Part shown: in pieces, positions 25,701-33,410 of the stretch
Layout: every line of letters starts with the position of its first letter
Numbering within the stretch: position 1 is the stretch's first letter
From: Micromonospora sicca
GTDB taxonomy: Bacteria > Actinomycetota > Actinomycetes > Mycobacteriales > Micromonosporaceae
NCBI RefSeq assembly: GCF_003172935.1
Contig: NZ_QGKS01000272.1
Coordinates: 1-52,794 of the forward strand
Reading direction: 5' to 3'
Length of the DNA stretch: 52,794 bases
Notes under the pieces: generated by a model
What the model was told of the DNA's origin: nothing
The model's input: only the letters and a program-made list of their open reading frames with translations
The model's database searches: none
Program-made: the position numbers and the translations under genes

Positions 25701-25968
25701 CGTGCCGGAGCACCGACAGGTACCGCACGCCGGTGCGGACCCGCAGCCGGATCGCGTACCAGCGTTCGGCGTCGGCGTTGACCCGTAGTTCGGCGCTGCT
25801 GACGTCGGCGCCGTGCCGCGGCTCGGGCACCCGCACGGCGGTGCGGATCGCGAAGTTGCCCGTCATCGCTGGCAGCGCCGCGCCGAGCAGGTGCCGCCCG
25901 TCGGGGTGGCCGTGGCCGTCGACCTCTATGGGGCGATCGAAAGACGAAAACGCACGGTCAGATGTCAC
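22699..25968 (-). CDS. Large cytoplasmic putative polysaccharide lyase/hydrolase, family not recognised
   Basis: 1089 residues with no signal peptide. Residues ~1-170 look like a concanavalin/LamG or DUF1080 beta-sandwich (WYAIRLRVRTGVRYLSVLRH, FDFGRWLPVEVTVADG). A second beta-rich part follows to ~400. Residues ~430-860 look like an (alpha/alpha) toroid rich in aromatic residues (GWWSRAKGYIDIEND, HDFAVYYCRAWVELLEMYEE, SYPGYYYRQLTVHHMRPDF). Two beta domains end the chain, the last like a sugar-binding fibronectin fold (TLHWSLDDGATWHQLDRT). This layout suits exo-acting lyases such as the PL26-like rhamnogalacturonan exolyases, but I cannot place it in a family. The GTG at 25968 has GGAG seven bases upstream. 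It opens the leftward arm, so it probably cuts the imported oligosaccharide. Confidence 0.75.
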   Translation of the reverse strand: MTSDRAFSSFDRPIEVDGHGHPDGRHLLGAALPAMTGNFAIRTAVRVPEPRHGADVSSAELRVNADAERWYAIRLRVRTGVRYLSVLRHADGHAELLADNILAFDFGRWLPVEVTVADGRITVAVDGRTAATVTDRDPLDGGGVGVGATAMAAAFAPVEVVHLGPRTVRAAGRADAAGPDLTTAAAVAVEPYAAVERAAHRLEVAALRWDGGAGYATDLLVRGDGGWERVGDDRFGERWLVLHGDGGSRRNPQGTLDRHPVTFDQVERLGPNAVRLRGGDRQLFSLAVTWRLDGRHPMVDVKLTPRVDGRFVVAYRAFAASPVDEVDEVLCGPLRHARMVGGPASVGRDELFAPLCLVRRGPITTGLFAPAAELPFEYESARGDDDQPFGMSLGTPEGTVQPTLYAPQYGRRADLRAGEPYRFTVGVYAGRTELYDAYRDLLRGEYGYTAYRRNVFGCSLTDTVHNLIDLMKAGPTADDRVDYQGSPSGWWSRAKGYIDIENDQAVRATTTSVLLGAYQLTGDDELYETRALPTVEFHLSRNAYGWTPREDATVYGDPTKNQLCGTPFGAPALAPLYALSRGGLTAARELALSSLDTQDYWLKRTPMSAPLAAYRMTREEKLRQQAEEAADRYIAEEIDQPYGGEADPHDFAVYYCRAWVELLEMYEETGRRRYLDAAHMEAKRFTTMVFARPVPDGTVTVPQRPLFVDRQIELTGWWDPADLYDYPATDVPDEQVPAWQVSPTGLSIEAVNTYRFNGFTLNPAWAPFLLRLAAHTGDDLLRDVAHNALVGRFTSYPGYYYRQLTVHHMRPDFPWTGPFGNTTIYYHHAPAQLGMAIDYLIAEHETRSGGAIAFPAEFEQNYVWFAYRVYGHRPGRFHGEDGVWLWLPKGLVRLDTDQVNWIAAEGGDRLCVSLTNAAATPGTATVTLDPARVPMTPGTPYRATVIRDRGVPEQATVVDHRLTVEVSGHGITAIVVHGVGPLDVPLHRAQAAPVGAHRFDDGPVGPVRGILIPKPDGSRYHAYVQAATREPATLHWSLDDGATWHQLDRTVYPNEWTVPVDDLSAAFIYAVQVGDQRSRPVRLACGAEA

Positions 25969-25992
25969 GGAGGCGCTCCGACGTCGCGATTC

Positions 25993-26030
25993 TGCAACTC
26001 GTATGCAATCCGCGATTGACACGATGCAAC
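25993..26030. promoter_or_regulatory. Candidate IclR operator: three TGCAAY sites, with -35 TTGACA
   Basis: TGCAAC at 25993, TGCAAT at 26004 and TGCAAC at 26025 are direct repeats 11 and 21 bases apart, so all three lie on one face of the helix. They fill the 113-base gap between the two divergent starts. A perfect TTGACA at 26016-26021 overlaps the array and could be the -35 of the rightward promoter, although no good -10 is seen. Autoregulated control of both arms by the IclR protein is the natural reading. Confidence 0.5.
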
Positions 26031-26081
26031 ATGAGCGCCACTCTGACACGACGATGGATGGCACGTCCAGAGGGAGAGCCG

Positions 26082-26888
26082 GTGGCGAGTGACCAGGGCA
26101 CCAACCAGAGCGTGGAGAAGGCGGCCGCCGTGCTGAACGCCTTCCTCGCCGGCCAGCCCGCGCTGCGGGTGTCCGACGTCGCCCGCCACGCCGTACTCGG
26201 CCAGTCGACCGCGTCCCGCCTGCTGGCCACCCTCGAATCCTGCGACCTCGTGCAACGCGACCAGCTCAGCGGCCTCTACCAGCTCGGCCCGGCACTGATC
26301 ACGATGGCCGGCGTCGCCCTCAACAGTCACCCCGTGCACCGCGAGGCCCGCCAACGCGCGCAGAACCTTGCCGCGGAACTCGGCCTCGGCGCCAACGTCG
26401 CGATCCGCAGCGGTGCCACGCTGTTCTACCTGTGCAACTTCGAGGGCACCCTCGCCCCGCGGTCGTTCGTGCTGATCGGCCAGCACAACCCGCTGCACGC
26501 CACCGGGCTGGGCAAGTGCTTGCTGATCGGCACCGACGCCCAGCAGCGCCGCGCGCTCCTGCCCGACCTGCCGCCCTACACCACGTCCACCATCACCGAC
26601 CACACTGCCCTCGACGCGGCCGTCGAGCGGGCCGCGCAGCGGCGTTACGCCACCGAGGTCGAGGAACTCGCCCTCGGGCGGGCCTGCATCGCCTCCCCGA
26701 TCCTCGACCACACCGGCACGGTCTGCGCCGCGCTGTCGGTCTCCGGACCGCTTTCCGCGATTGACCTCGACACAAGGGAGGCCGAGTTGTCCCGCATGGT
26801 CATCGAAGCCGCCGACGCGATCAGCACCGGGCTGGGCTACCTCGGCCCCGCCGACCGCATCCCCAGCCGGGTGCAGGCCGTCCGATGA
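26082..26888 (+). CDS. IclR-family transcriptional regulator
   Basis: 268 residues. An N-terminal winged helix (NQSVEKAAAVLNAFLAGQ, then LRVSDVARHAVLGQSTASRL) is followed by the IclR effector domain (HPVHREARQRAQNLAAELGL, HATGLGKCLLIG, GRACIASPILDHTG). IclR proteins bind catabolic-operon promoters and respond to a pathway metabolite. The GTG at 26082 has GGGAG close upstream; longer in-frame starts add residues outside the domain. It is divergent from the large lyase-like gene and its stop overlaps the next permease, so it probably controls both arms of the regulon. Confidence 0.9.
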   Translation: MASDQGTNQSVEKAAAVLNAFLAGQPALRVSDVARHAVLGQSTASRLLATLESCDLVQRDQLSGLYQLGPALITMAGVALNSHPVHREARQRAQNLAAELGLGANVAIRSGATLFYLCNFEGTLAPRSFVLIGQHNPLHATGLGKCLLIGTDAQQRRALLPDLPPYTTSTITDHTALDAAVERAAQRRYATEVEELALGRACIASPILDHTGTVCAALSVSGPLSAIDLDTREAELSRMVIEAADAISTGLGYLGPADRIPSRVQAVR

Positions 26889-27832
26889 GCACCGACACCG
26901 CCCACCCGGACACCACCGGCCGCACGCCGGCGTCCCCGCCGGCCGGCAACCGCCCGCCCCGGTCGCTCGGCGACGGCGCCTTCGCCGCGCTGCTCATGCT
27001 GCCCGCCCTGGCGATGCTCGCCGCGATCGTCGTCTACCCACTGGTCGCCTCCCTGGTCACCGCGTTCTTCGAGCAGAGCCTCGTCGAACCCGGCCGCACC
27101 TTCGTCGGGCTGCATAACATCACCGACCTGCTCGGCGGCGACTTCTGGCGGCTGCTGCGCCAGACCCTGGTCTTCACCGTCGGCGCCACGATCGCCCCGT
27201 TCCTCGTCGGGCTCGCGCTGGCGCTAGCCCTGAACACCCGCATCCGGGGCCGAGCCACCCTGCGCGGGCTGCTGCTCATCCCCTGGCTGGTGCCCAGCGT
27301 CGTCGTGTCGTTCCTCTGGATGTGGATCTTCAACGCCAACTACGGGCTGGCCAACGGCGCGCTGGAGGCGCTCGGGCTGATCGACGCCCCGCAGGCCTGG
27401 CTCGCCGGGCCGGGCACCGCGATGACCGCCGTCATCGTCGCCAAGACCTGGGCCAGCTTCCCGTGGATCATGGTGATGCTCCTCGCCGGTCTGCAGACCG
27501 TGCCGCTCGAACTGCACGAGGCGGCGGAGACCGACGGCGCCGGCGCGGTGCAGCGGTTCTTCGCCGTCACCCTGCCGCACCTGCGCGGCATCATCGGCAT
27601 CGTCCTACTGCTGGAACTGATCTGGAACTTCCAGCACTTCGACCTGATCTACGTGATGACCGGCGGCGGCCCGGCCGGCGCCACCGAGACCTTTGCCACC
27701 GCCGTCTACGAGACCGCCTTCCAGGGCTTCGACCTCGGCCGCGCCGGCGCACTCGGCCTGCTGTGGATGGTGCTGCTGCTCGGCATGGTCGCGATCTACG
27801 TCCGCCGGTCCGAGCGGGAGGGACAGCTATGA
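26885..27832 (+). CDS. ABC sugar transporter permease (MalF/UgpA type)
   Basis: 315 residues with six predicted membrane spans (LLMLPALAMLAAIVVYPLVA first, LGLLWMVLLLGMVAIYV last). The EAA loop that docks the ATPase reads EAAETDGAGAVQRFFAVTLP. It pairs with the next permease to form the importer channel. Start and stop codons overlap both neighbours by four bases, so translation is coupled. No ATPase gene is present in the regulon; actinobacterial sugar importers often borrow the shared ATPase MsiK. Confidence 0.92.
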   Translation: MSTDTAHPDTTGRTPASPPAGNRPPRSLGDGAFAALLMLPALAMLAAIVVYPLVASLVTAFFEQSLVEPGRTFVGLHNITDLLGGDFWRLLRQTLVFTVGATIAPFLVGLALALALNTRIRGRATLRGLLLIPWLVPSVVVSFLWMWIFNANYGLANGALEALGLIDAPQAWLAGPGTAMTAVIVAKTWASFPWIMVMLLAGLQTVPLELHEAAETDGAGAVQRFFAVTLPHLRGIIGIVLLLELIWNFQHFDLIYVMTGGGPAGATETFATAVYETAFQGFDLGRAGALGLLWMVLLLGMVAIYVRRSEREGQL

Positions 27833-28674
27833 GCAAGCGCTCCGCACGGGACACCTGCGGCTCCCGCGCCGCGGCCTGGATCGCCGTCGTCGTCCTCGGC
27901 GGGTTCGGGTTGCTGCCCGTCTACTGGATGCTCGCCACCGCGTTCACCCCCGCGCAGCAGACGTTCCGCTACCCGCCGTCGTTCTTCCCCACCGAGCTGA
28001 CCCTGGACAACTTCGCCCGGCTCGCCGACGAGCCCGCGCTGGCCCGGTACCTGCTCAACAGCCTGGTGGTCTCGGTCATCACCGCCGTGCTGAGCGTCAC
28101 CGTGTCCGCATACATGGGCTACGCCTTCTCCAAGTTCCGCTTCCGTGGCCGGCGCAGCCTGATGTACTTCGTGCTCTCCTCGCAGATGTTCCCCCAAGCT
28201 CTGCTGCTCGTCACCCTCTACGCCCTGTTCAGCGCCTATCACCTGCTCGACACCTACACCGCGCTGGTGCTGTCGTTCACCACCTTCACGCTGCCGCTAT
28301 GCGTCTGGATGCTCAAAGGCTTCTTCGACACCATCCCCGACACCCTCGTCGAGGCCGCCCGCGTCGACGGCGCGTCCCGGCTGCGCACCATCCACTCGGT
28401 CATCCTGCCGCTGTCGGCGCCCGGCCTCATCGCCGCCGGACTCTTCGCCTTCGTCCGCGGCTGGAACGACTTCGTCTTCGCCCTCACCCTCGCCGGCCGC
28501 GAGAAGACGACGCTGCCGCCCGGACTGGTCAACGCCTTCCTCGGCGAGGCGACCGCGCAGTGGGCCGAACTCATGGCCGCGTCCCTGATCGCGTCCCTGC
28601 CCGTCGTCGTCGCGTTCATCGCACTCCAACGATTCCTTGTCGGCGGGATCACCGCCGGCGCCATCAAGGGATAA
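27829..28674 (+). CDS. ABC sugar transporter permease (MalG type)
   Basis: 281 residues, six membrane spans, typical of the second permease of carbohydrate uptake type 1 importers. The first span is WIAVVVLGGFGLLPVYWMLA and the EAA loop is EAARVDGASRLRTIHSVILP. The gene overlaps its partner by ATGA. Together the two form the transmembrane pore for the substrate delivered by the lipoprotein encoded next. Confidence 0.92.
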   Translation: MSKRSARDTCGSRAAAWIAVVVLGGFGLLPVYWMLATAFTPAQQTFRYPPSFFPTELTLDNFARLADEPALARYLLNSLVVSVITAVLSVTVSAYMGYAFSKFRFRGRRSLMYFVLSSQMFPQALLLVTLYALFSAYHLLDTYTALVLSFTTFTLPLCVWMLKGFFDTIPDTLVEAARVDGASRLRTIHSVILPLSAPGLIAAGLFAFVRGWNDFVFALTLAGREKTTLPPGLVNAFLGEATAQWAELMAASLIASLPVVVAFIALQRFLVGGITAGAIKG

Positions 28675-28699
28675 CCCAACCCGTCCCGGAGGTCCACCA

Positions 28700-29983
28700 A
28701 TGAGTAGCAACCTTTCCCGCAGGGACATGTTCCGCCTCGTCGGACTCGGTGCCGGCGCCGTCGGCTTCGGCGGCCTGGCCGCCTGCGCGCCGAGCGCCGA
28801 CGGCCCCGACAAGGACACCGCCAAATCCGCCACCAACTTCTCGTTCGCGTCCTGGAGCCTGGCCGACAACGCCTCGAAAGCCAAGATCGAAGAGCTGATG
28901 AGCGGGTACGGCAGCAAGGCGGGCATCACCGTCAACGGCGTGCCGCTGGCCTACAACAACTACCTCAACCAGCTCACCCTCCAGGTGCGCGGCGGACAGT
29001 TCAGCGGGGCCGCGCAGATGGACATTGCCTGGCTCGCCGGCCTCGCCGCCCTCGGCAAGCTACGCGACCTCGGCGACGTCGCCAAGGATGCCGGCTACAC
29101 CGAGGCCGCCCTCACCTCCGGCCAGGTCGACGGTAAGCAGGTCGGCCTGCCCTGGACGACCGCCGCGATCGGGTTGATCGCCAACCGCGACCTGATGCAG
29201 AAGGCCGGCATCACCACCGCGCCCGCCACCATCGCCGACTTCGAGGCCGCGCTGCGGGCCCTGAAGGGCACCGGGGCAATCCCGTACGCCGCCTCCACCA
29301 AGGTCGCGCAGCTCAAAGACATCCTCATCTGGATGCAGACCTTCGGCAGCCCGCTGCTCGACGGCGACAAGGTCACTGTCGGCGACGACCCCAGCGTCGA
29401 GGCGGTCACCTGGTACAAGAAGCTCTACGACGAGAAGCTGATCGCCCCGGACGTGGAGCGCGTCGACGCCCGCACCCTGTTCGCCCAGGGCAAGACCGCG
29501 ATGTACGACGACGCCATCGTCGGCCGGGACTTCGTCGTCAAGGGCTCCCCTGACAAGTCCATCGCCGACAAGCTGGACCCGATCGCCCGTCCGGTGAAGA
29601 ACGCCGGCGACAAGCCCCGGGCCGTGCAGTGGGGCCACGCCGTCGTGGTCGTCGAGGGGGAGGGCGCCAACACCGCCACCGACTTCGCCAAGTGGCTGAC
29701 CTCCGACGAGCAGACCGTCCTCGGCTACTTCAAGGACCTCTCGCTGCCACCCACCACCACCGCCGCGCTCGCCTCCGAGCAGGTGAAGACCGACCAGTTC
29801 ACCTCGCAGTTCAGCGAGCGCATCACCGCCACCGCCACCCCGAACCCGTTCTGGAAGTATCCCCAGTATGCGCAGATGGAGACGGCGATCTCCGAGCAGG
29901 TCCAGGCCGTGCTGGTGGGCAAGACCAAGCCCGCCGACGCCATGCGCGAAGCCGGCCGGGCGGTGCAGGCCCTCATCAAGTGA
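28700..29983 (+). CDS. Tat lipoprotein sugar-binding protein
   Basis: 427 residues of the extracellular sugar-binding (SBP_bac) family. The leader has a twin arginine (NLSRRDMFRLVGLGAG) and a lipobox LAAC at about residues 29-32, so it is exported folded by Tat and lipid-anchored outside the membrane. Family features include FSFASWSL, WTTAAIGLIANRDLMQKAGI and the C-terminal helices around PQYAQMETAISEQVQAVL. CGGAGG lies nine bases before the ATG. It captures the oligosaccharide for the two permeases upstream and overlaps the hydrolase gene downstream. Confidence 0.9.
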   Translation: MSSNLSRRDMFRLVGLGAGAVGFGGLAACAPSADGPDKDTAKSATNFSFASWSLADNASKAKIEELMSGYGSKAGITVNGVPLAYNNYLNQLTLQVRGGQFSGAAQMDIAWLAGLAALGKLRDLGDVAKDAGYTEAALTSGQVDGKQVGLPWTTAAIGLIANRDLMQKAGITTAPATIADFEAALRALKGTGAIPYAASTKVAQLKDILIWMQTFGSPLLDGDKVTVGDDPSVEAVTWYKKLYDEKLIAPDVERVDARTLFAQGKTAMYDDAIVGRDFVVKGSPDKSIADKLDPIARPVKNAGDKPRAVQWGHAVVVVEGEGANTATDFAKWLTSDEQTVLGYFKDLSLPPTTTAALASEQVKTDQFTSQFSERITATATPNPFWKYPQYAQMETAISEQVQAVLVGKTKPADAMREAGRAVQALIK

Positions 29984-30981
29984 CCGACACCGCGCGCGAC
30001 ACCGGGCTGGTGGCGGCGATCGCCGAAGCGACCGCCGCCACCACGCCGCGGATCTGGGGCTTCGGCGTCGACGGCACCCTCACTGCCCTCCTCCGGGCCG
30101 GCGACGCGCTGCATCGGCCGGACCTGACCCAGCGGGTCGTCGACCTGGTGACCCCGTCGCTGACCGCCCCGCCGGATCCCACCGACCACCTCATCGCCGT
30201 GGAGGCGATGCTCGCCCTCGCCGCCCGCCGACCCGGGATCGACGTCGCCGACGTCTGCCGGCGGTGGTTGGCGGCGGTCCGGCACGCCCGGCCCCGGCAC
30301 CCGGGCGGACCGCGGCTGCACCGGCCGGACCTGCCGCCGTGGCAGTCGACGATCTGGGTCGATTGCATGCACACCGACGGGCCCGGCCTTGCCGCGCTGG
30401 GCCACCCCGACGAGGCCGTCGCGTACGCCACCGCGTACGCCGCCGCGCTGCAACTGCCGAACGGGCTGTTCCAGCACGGCTACGACACCGCGGCGCGGCA
30501 GGGCAATGGCGTCGCCTGGGGCCGCGGGCAGGCGTGGGCGCTGCTCGGCCTCACCGACACCCTCACCCGGGCGTACGACGGCGGGCTCGCCGAGCGGCTG
30601 ACCCGGCTGGTCGACGCCCTCGCTGCCCACGAACGCGACGGACAGTGGTCGACCGTGGTCGACGACCTGGACGCGCCGGTCGAGGCGAGCGTCGCCGCGT
30701 ACCTCGCCTGGACGGTGCCCCACGCGATCGACGCGGGCCTGGTTGATCCCGCCCACCGCGCGATGGCCGACCGGGCCTGGACCGCGACGCTGCGCCGGCT
30801 CACCCCCGGCGGCACCCTCGCCGTGTCCGAGGCGACCCCGGTCGGCGCCGCCCCCGACTACCACGACCGCGCCCTTGGCGCCTTTCCCTGGGGGCAGGCC
30901 CCGGTGCTGCACGCGGCACTGGACCGCATCGCCCCGGCGGCGCCCACCGGCGACGGACCCGACGAGGAGGAGAGCAGATGA
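29980..30981 (+). CDS. GH88/GH105-like unsaturated uronyl hydrolase
   Basis: 333 residues, an (alpha/alpha)6-barrel enzyme. WQSTIWVDCMHTDGPGLAAL carries the probable catalytic aspartate, and PNGLFQHGYDT and VAWGRGQAWALLGL match the substrate and structural motifs of GH88/GH105 enzymes, which hydrate and remove 4,5-unsaturated uronic acids left by polysaccharide lyases. It has no signal peptide, so it works on imported oligosaccharides. The GTG start overlaps the binding-protein stop. Its presence supports a lyase role for the large protein of the leftward arm. Exact specificity is unknown. Confidence 0.8.
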   Translation: MTDTARDTGLVAAIAEATAATTPRIWGFGVDGTLTALLRAGDALHRPDLTQRVVDLVTPSLTAPPDPTDHLIAVEAMLALAARRPGIDVADVCRRWLAAVRHARPRHPGGPRLHRPDLPPWQSTIWVDCMHTDGPGLAALGHPDEAVAYATAYAAALQLPNGLFQHGYDTAARQGNGVAWGRGQAWALLGLTDTLTRAYDGGLAERLTRLVDALAAHERDGQWSTVVDDLDAPVEASVAAYLAWTVPHAIDAGLVDPAHRAMADRAWTATLRRLTPGGTLAVSEATPVGAAPDYHDRALGAFPWGQAPVLHAALDRIAPAAPTGDGPDEEESR

Positions 30982-32165
30982 AGGTCGTCGACGTCCGCAG
31001 CTACGCGGTGCGCGCCAAGCCCGCGGAGACCTACTGGGGTGCCCGGGCGTGGAGCGCCGACCACGGCAGCGCGCTGGTGGACTACCCGCCGATGGAACGC
31101 CGCCGCTACGTCTACAGCGACACCATCGACGCCGTGCTGGTCCGCGTCGAGACCGCCGACGGCGTCGTCGGCTGGGGCGAGGCGAAGGCCCCGGTCGGCG
31201 CCCGCGCCACCGCCGCCATTCTCGACGACCTGATCGCGCCGCTCGCGGTCGGCTCCCGGCTCGACGAGATCGCCCGCACCTGGGACCGCGTCTACACCGG
31301 CATGCGGGTCCGCGGCCACGACAGCGGCTTCTGGCTGGAGGCCCTCGCCGGTCTCGACATCGCCCTCTGGGACGCCTGGGCCCGCACCCTCGACCAACCG
31401 CTGCACGCCCTGCTCGGCGGCCGGTACCGGGACACCCTGCGGCTCTACGCCTCCGGCGTGCCCGCCGCGCCCGCCGGCTCCGGTGCCGAGGGCCAGCGGG
31501 CGGTGCGCCGGGAGGCCGAACGGCTGCGTGACCTCGGCTACGACGCGGTCAAGGTGGCCATCGGTGCTCGCCCCGAGGACGACATCGCCTCCGTGCAGAC
31601 CGTCCGCGAGGTCTTCGGCGACCAGGCGTCCGTCTACGCCGACGCCGCCGGCCAGTACGAGGTGCCACAGGCACTGCGGGTCGGCCGGGCCCTCCAGGAG
31701 GCCGGCATCGGGTTCTTCGAGATGCCGCTGCCTCCCGAGGACCTCGACGGGTACGCCACCCTCGCCGCGCGGTTGGACATCCCGCTCGCGCTCGACTCGC
31801 TGGCCACCCGGCACCGGGCGCTGGAGTTTCTCCGCGCCGGCGCACTACGGGTGCTTCAGCCCGACGTGTGCCGGGCCGGTGGCATCACCGAGACCATGCG
31901 TATCGCGGCGCTCGCCGACGCGTTCGGCGCGCAGGCCACCCCGCACGTGAGCATCGGCTCGGCCGTGCACTGGTACGCCAGCGTGCAGTGCGCCACGGCG
32001 ATGCCCAACTTCGCGGTGCTCGAACACTGGATCGGCACCAACCCGCTCACCGCCGTCGCGCCGGACGCGGTCGCGCCGCTGCGCGGGCGCTGCGAGGTGC
32101 CGCGCGGAGCAGGCCTCGGCATAACGGTCGACGAAGAAGTGGTGCGGACGCTGACCGGTGACTGA
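30978..32165 (+). CDS. Enolase-superfamily sugar-acid dehydratase (MR/MLE type), rightward arm
   Basis: 395 residues. The cap domain is N-terminal (DGVVGWGEAKAPVGARAT). In the barrel VKVAIGARPEDD has the lysine, YADAAGQY the first metal ligand, FFEMPLPPED the second and ALDSLATRHR the third, where the usual Glu is Asp; TPHVSIGSAV carries the late histidine. It is only distantly like the leftward-arm paralogue, so the two should use different acids or different ends of the pathway. It overlaps the hydrolase gene by ATGA and closes the operon. Confidence 0.87.
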   Translation: MKVVDVRSYAVRAKPAETYWGARAWSADHGSALVDYPPMERRRYVYSDTIDAVLVRVETADGVVGWGEAKAPVGARATAAILDDLIAPLAVGSRLDEIARTWDRVYTGMRVRGHDSGFWLEALAGLDIALWDAWARTLDQPLHALLGGRYRDTLRLYASGVPAAPAGSGAEGQRAVRREAERLRDLGYDAVKVAIGARPEDDIASVQTVREVFGDQASVYADAAGQYEVPQALRVGRALQEAGIGFFEMPLPPEDLDGYATLAARLDIPLALDSLATRHRALEFLRAGALRVLQPDVCRAGGITETMRIAALADAFGAQATPHVSIGSAVHWYASVQCATAMPNFAVLEHWIGTNPLTAVAPDAVAPLRGRCEVPRGAGLGITVDEEVVRTLTGD

Positions 32166-32421
32166 CGCGACCGTTCAAGTGTTCCGCCGTACGCCAATGG
32201 CGTGTCACCCGCGCGTCGCGCTGTGCCCGTTCCAGCGCGGCGGTAGGACCGTCTTGACCCACGACCACAGCCCAGCGCGCCGGCACCTTCGTGAGCCACC
32301 TGGCCATGCTCGAAACCCTGCCCGCGGTGGCCAGGTGGTCGGACGCTCGGTCGCAGGGGCGCATCCGACGACCGCGGCAGCCGTGCCGGCGATCAGCACG
32401 CCGCTGGCATTTGCACACTGA

Positions 32422-33360
32422 TCACGAGTGCTGCGTTCCTTGTTCGTCCGCGACCTGAATGATCGTCTTGCCGGGCGTGCGGCGGTGGCGGGCGAACGCG
32501 GAGGCCGTTTCGGAAAGCGGTCGCACGGCGCCGACGATGAGGTTGAGCCGTCCGGTCCGGAGGCGCTGGGCGAGGTCGGTCAGCCGGGCGCGATCAGGTT
32601 CGACGACGAAGAAGACGGCTCGCCCGTCCTTGGGCTGCACGGTAGGTGGCATGGCGATGGTGACGAGGGTGCCGCCCGGGCGTACCAGTTCGGTCGATCG
32701 CTCGAGGATGTCGCCGCCGATGACGTCGAACACCACGTCCACCTCGCCGACGTGCTGCAAATCGTCGGCGTCCAGGTCGAGGAAGGTCTGCGCGCCGAGG
32801 CCGAGCGCGACATCACGGTCGTCGGCTCGGCCGGTGCCGATCACGCGGGCGCCCACCTCCCGCGCGAGTTGAACGGCGATCGAGCCGACGCCGCCCGCGG
32901 CGCCGTGAATGAGGACGGTCTGGCCGGTCGTGAGGTGGGCGTGGTCGAACAGTCCCTGCCACGCGGTCAGTCCGGAAATGGGCAGCGCGGCGGCCACGGT
33001 GTGGTCGATGTCGGCCGCGAGGGGGGCGAGGTTGCGAGCCTCCACCGCGGTGTATTCGGCCAGGGATCCGTTGCGGGTCCAGTCGGTCAGTCCGAACACC
33101 CGCTGGCCCACGGTGAGGCCGGTGGTTCCGTAGCCGAGCTCGACCACAACTCCGGACAGCTCGTGCCCGGGGATGCTGGGTGTCCGGTCGCGACCGGCGC
33201 GATCGGACCACGTTCCCGGCCAGTCGAGCTCTCCGGGGGTGAAGCCTGCGGCGTGCACGCGCACGATGACGTCGTTTTCCGCAGCGTGGGGGTAAGGCAT
33301 GTCGGTCAGGGTGAGCCCGCTGACACCCGCGTCACGGTCTCGCACGGTGATCGCTCGCAT
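32422..33360 (-). CDS. Zinc-independent MDR-family NADP oxidoreductase (quinone oxidoreductase-like)
   Basis: 312 residues of the medium-chain dehydrogenase/reductase group. The N-terminal GroES-like domain reads MRAITVRDRDAGVSGLTL and ends near VGQRVFGLTDW. The Rossmann part has GQTVLIHGAAGGVGSIAVQL, the AxxGxxG NADP site. Structural zinc cysteines are absent, as in quinone and enone reductases. The ATG at 33360 is chosen because AAGGA is just upstream. It closes a three-gene minus-strand run (HD protein, MFS remnant, this gene) divergent from the AraC-type gene. Confidence 0.86.
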   Translation of the reverse strand: MRAITVRDRDAGVSGLTLTDMPYPHAAENDVIVRVHAAGFTPGELDWPGTWSDRAGRDRTPSIPGHELSGVVVELGYGTTGLTVGQRVFGLTDWTRNGSLAEYTAVEARNLAPLAADIDHTVAAALPISGLTAWQGLFDHAHLTTGQTVLIHGAAGGVGSIAVQLAREVGARVIGTGRADDRDVALGLGAQTFLDLDADDLQHVGEVDVVFDVIGGDILERSTELVRPGGTLVTIAMPPTVQPKDGRAVFFVVEPDRARLTDLAQRLRTGRLNLIVGAVRPLSETASAFARHRRTPGKTIIQVADEQGTQHS

Positions 33361-33410
33361 GCTCGAATCCTTTCCAAGAAAGTTCGTCGGTATGGGGTGG
33401 TTGTGGGGGC

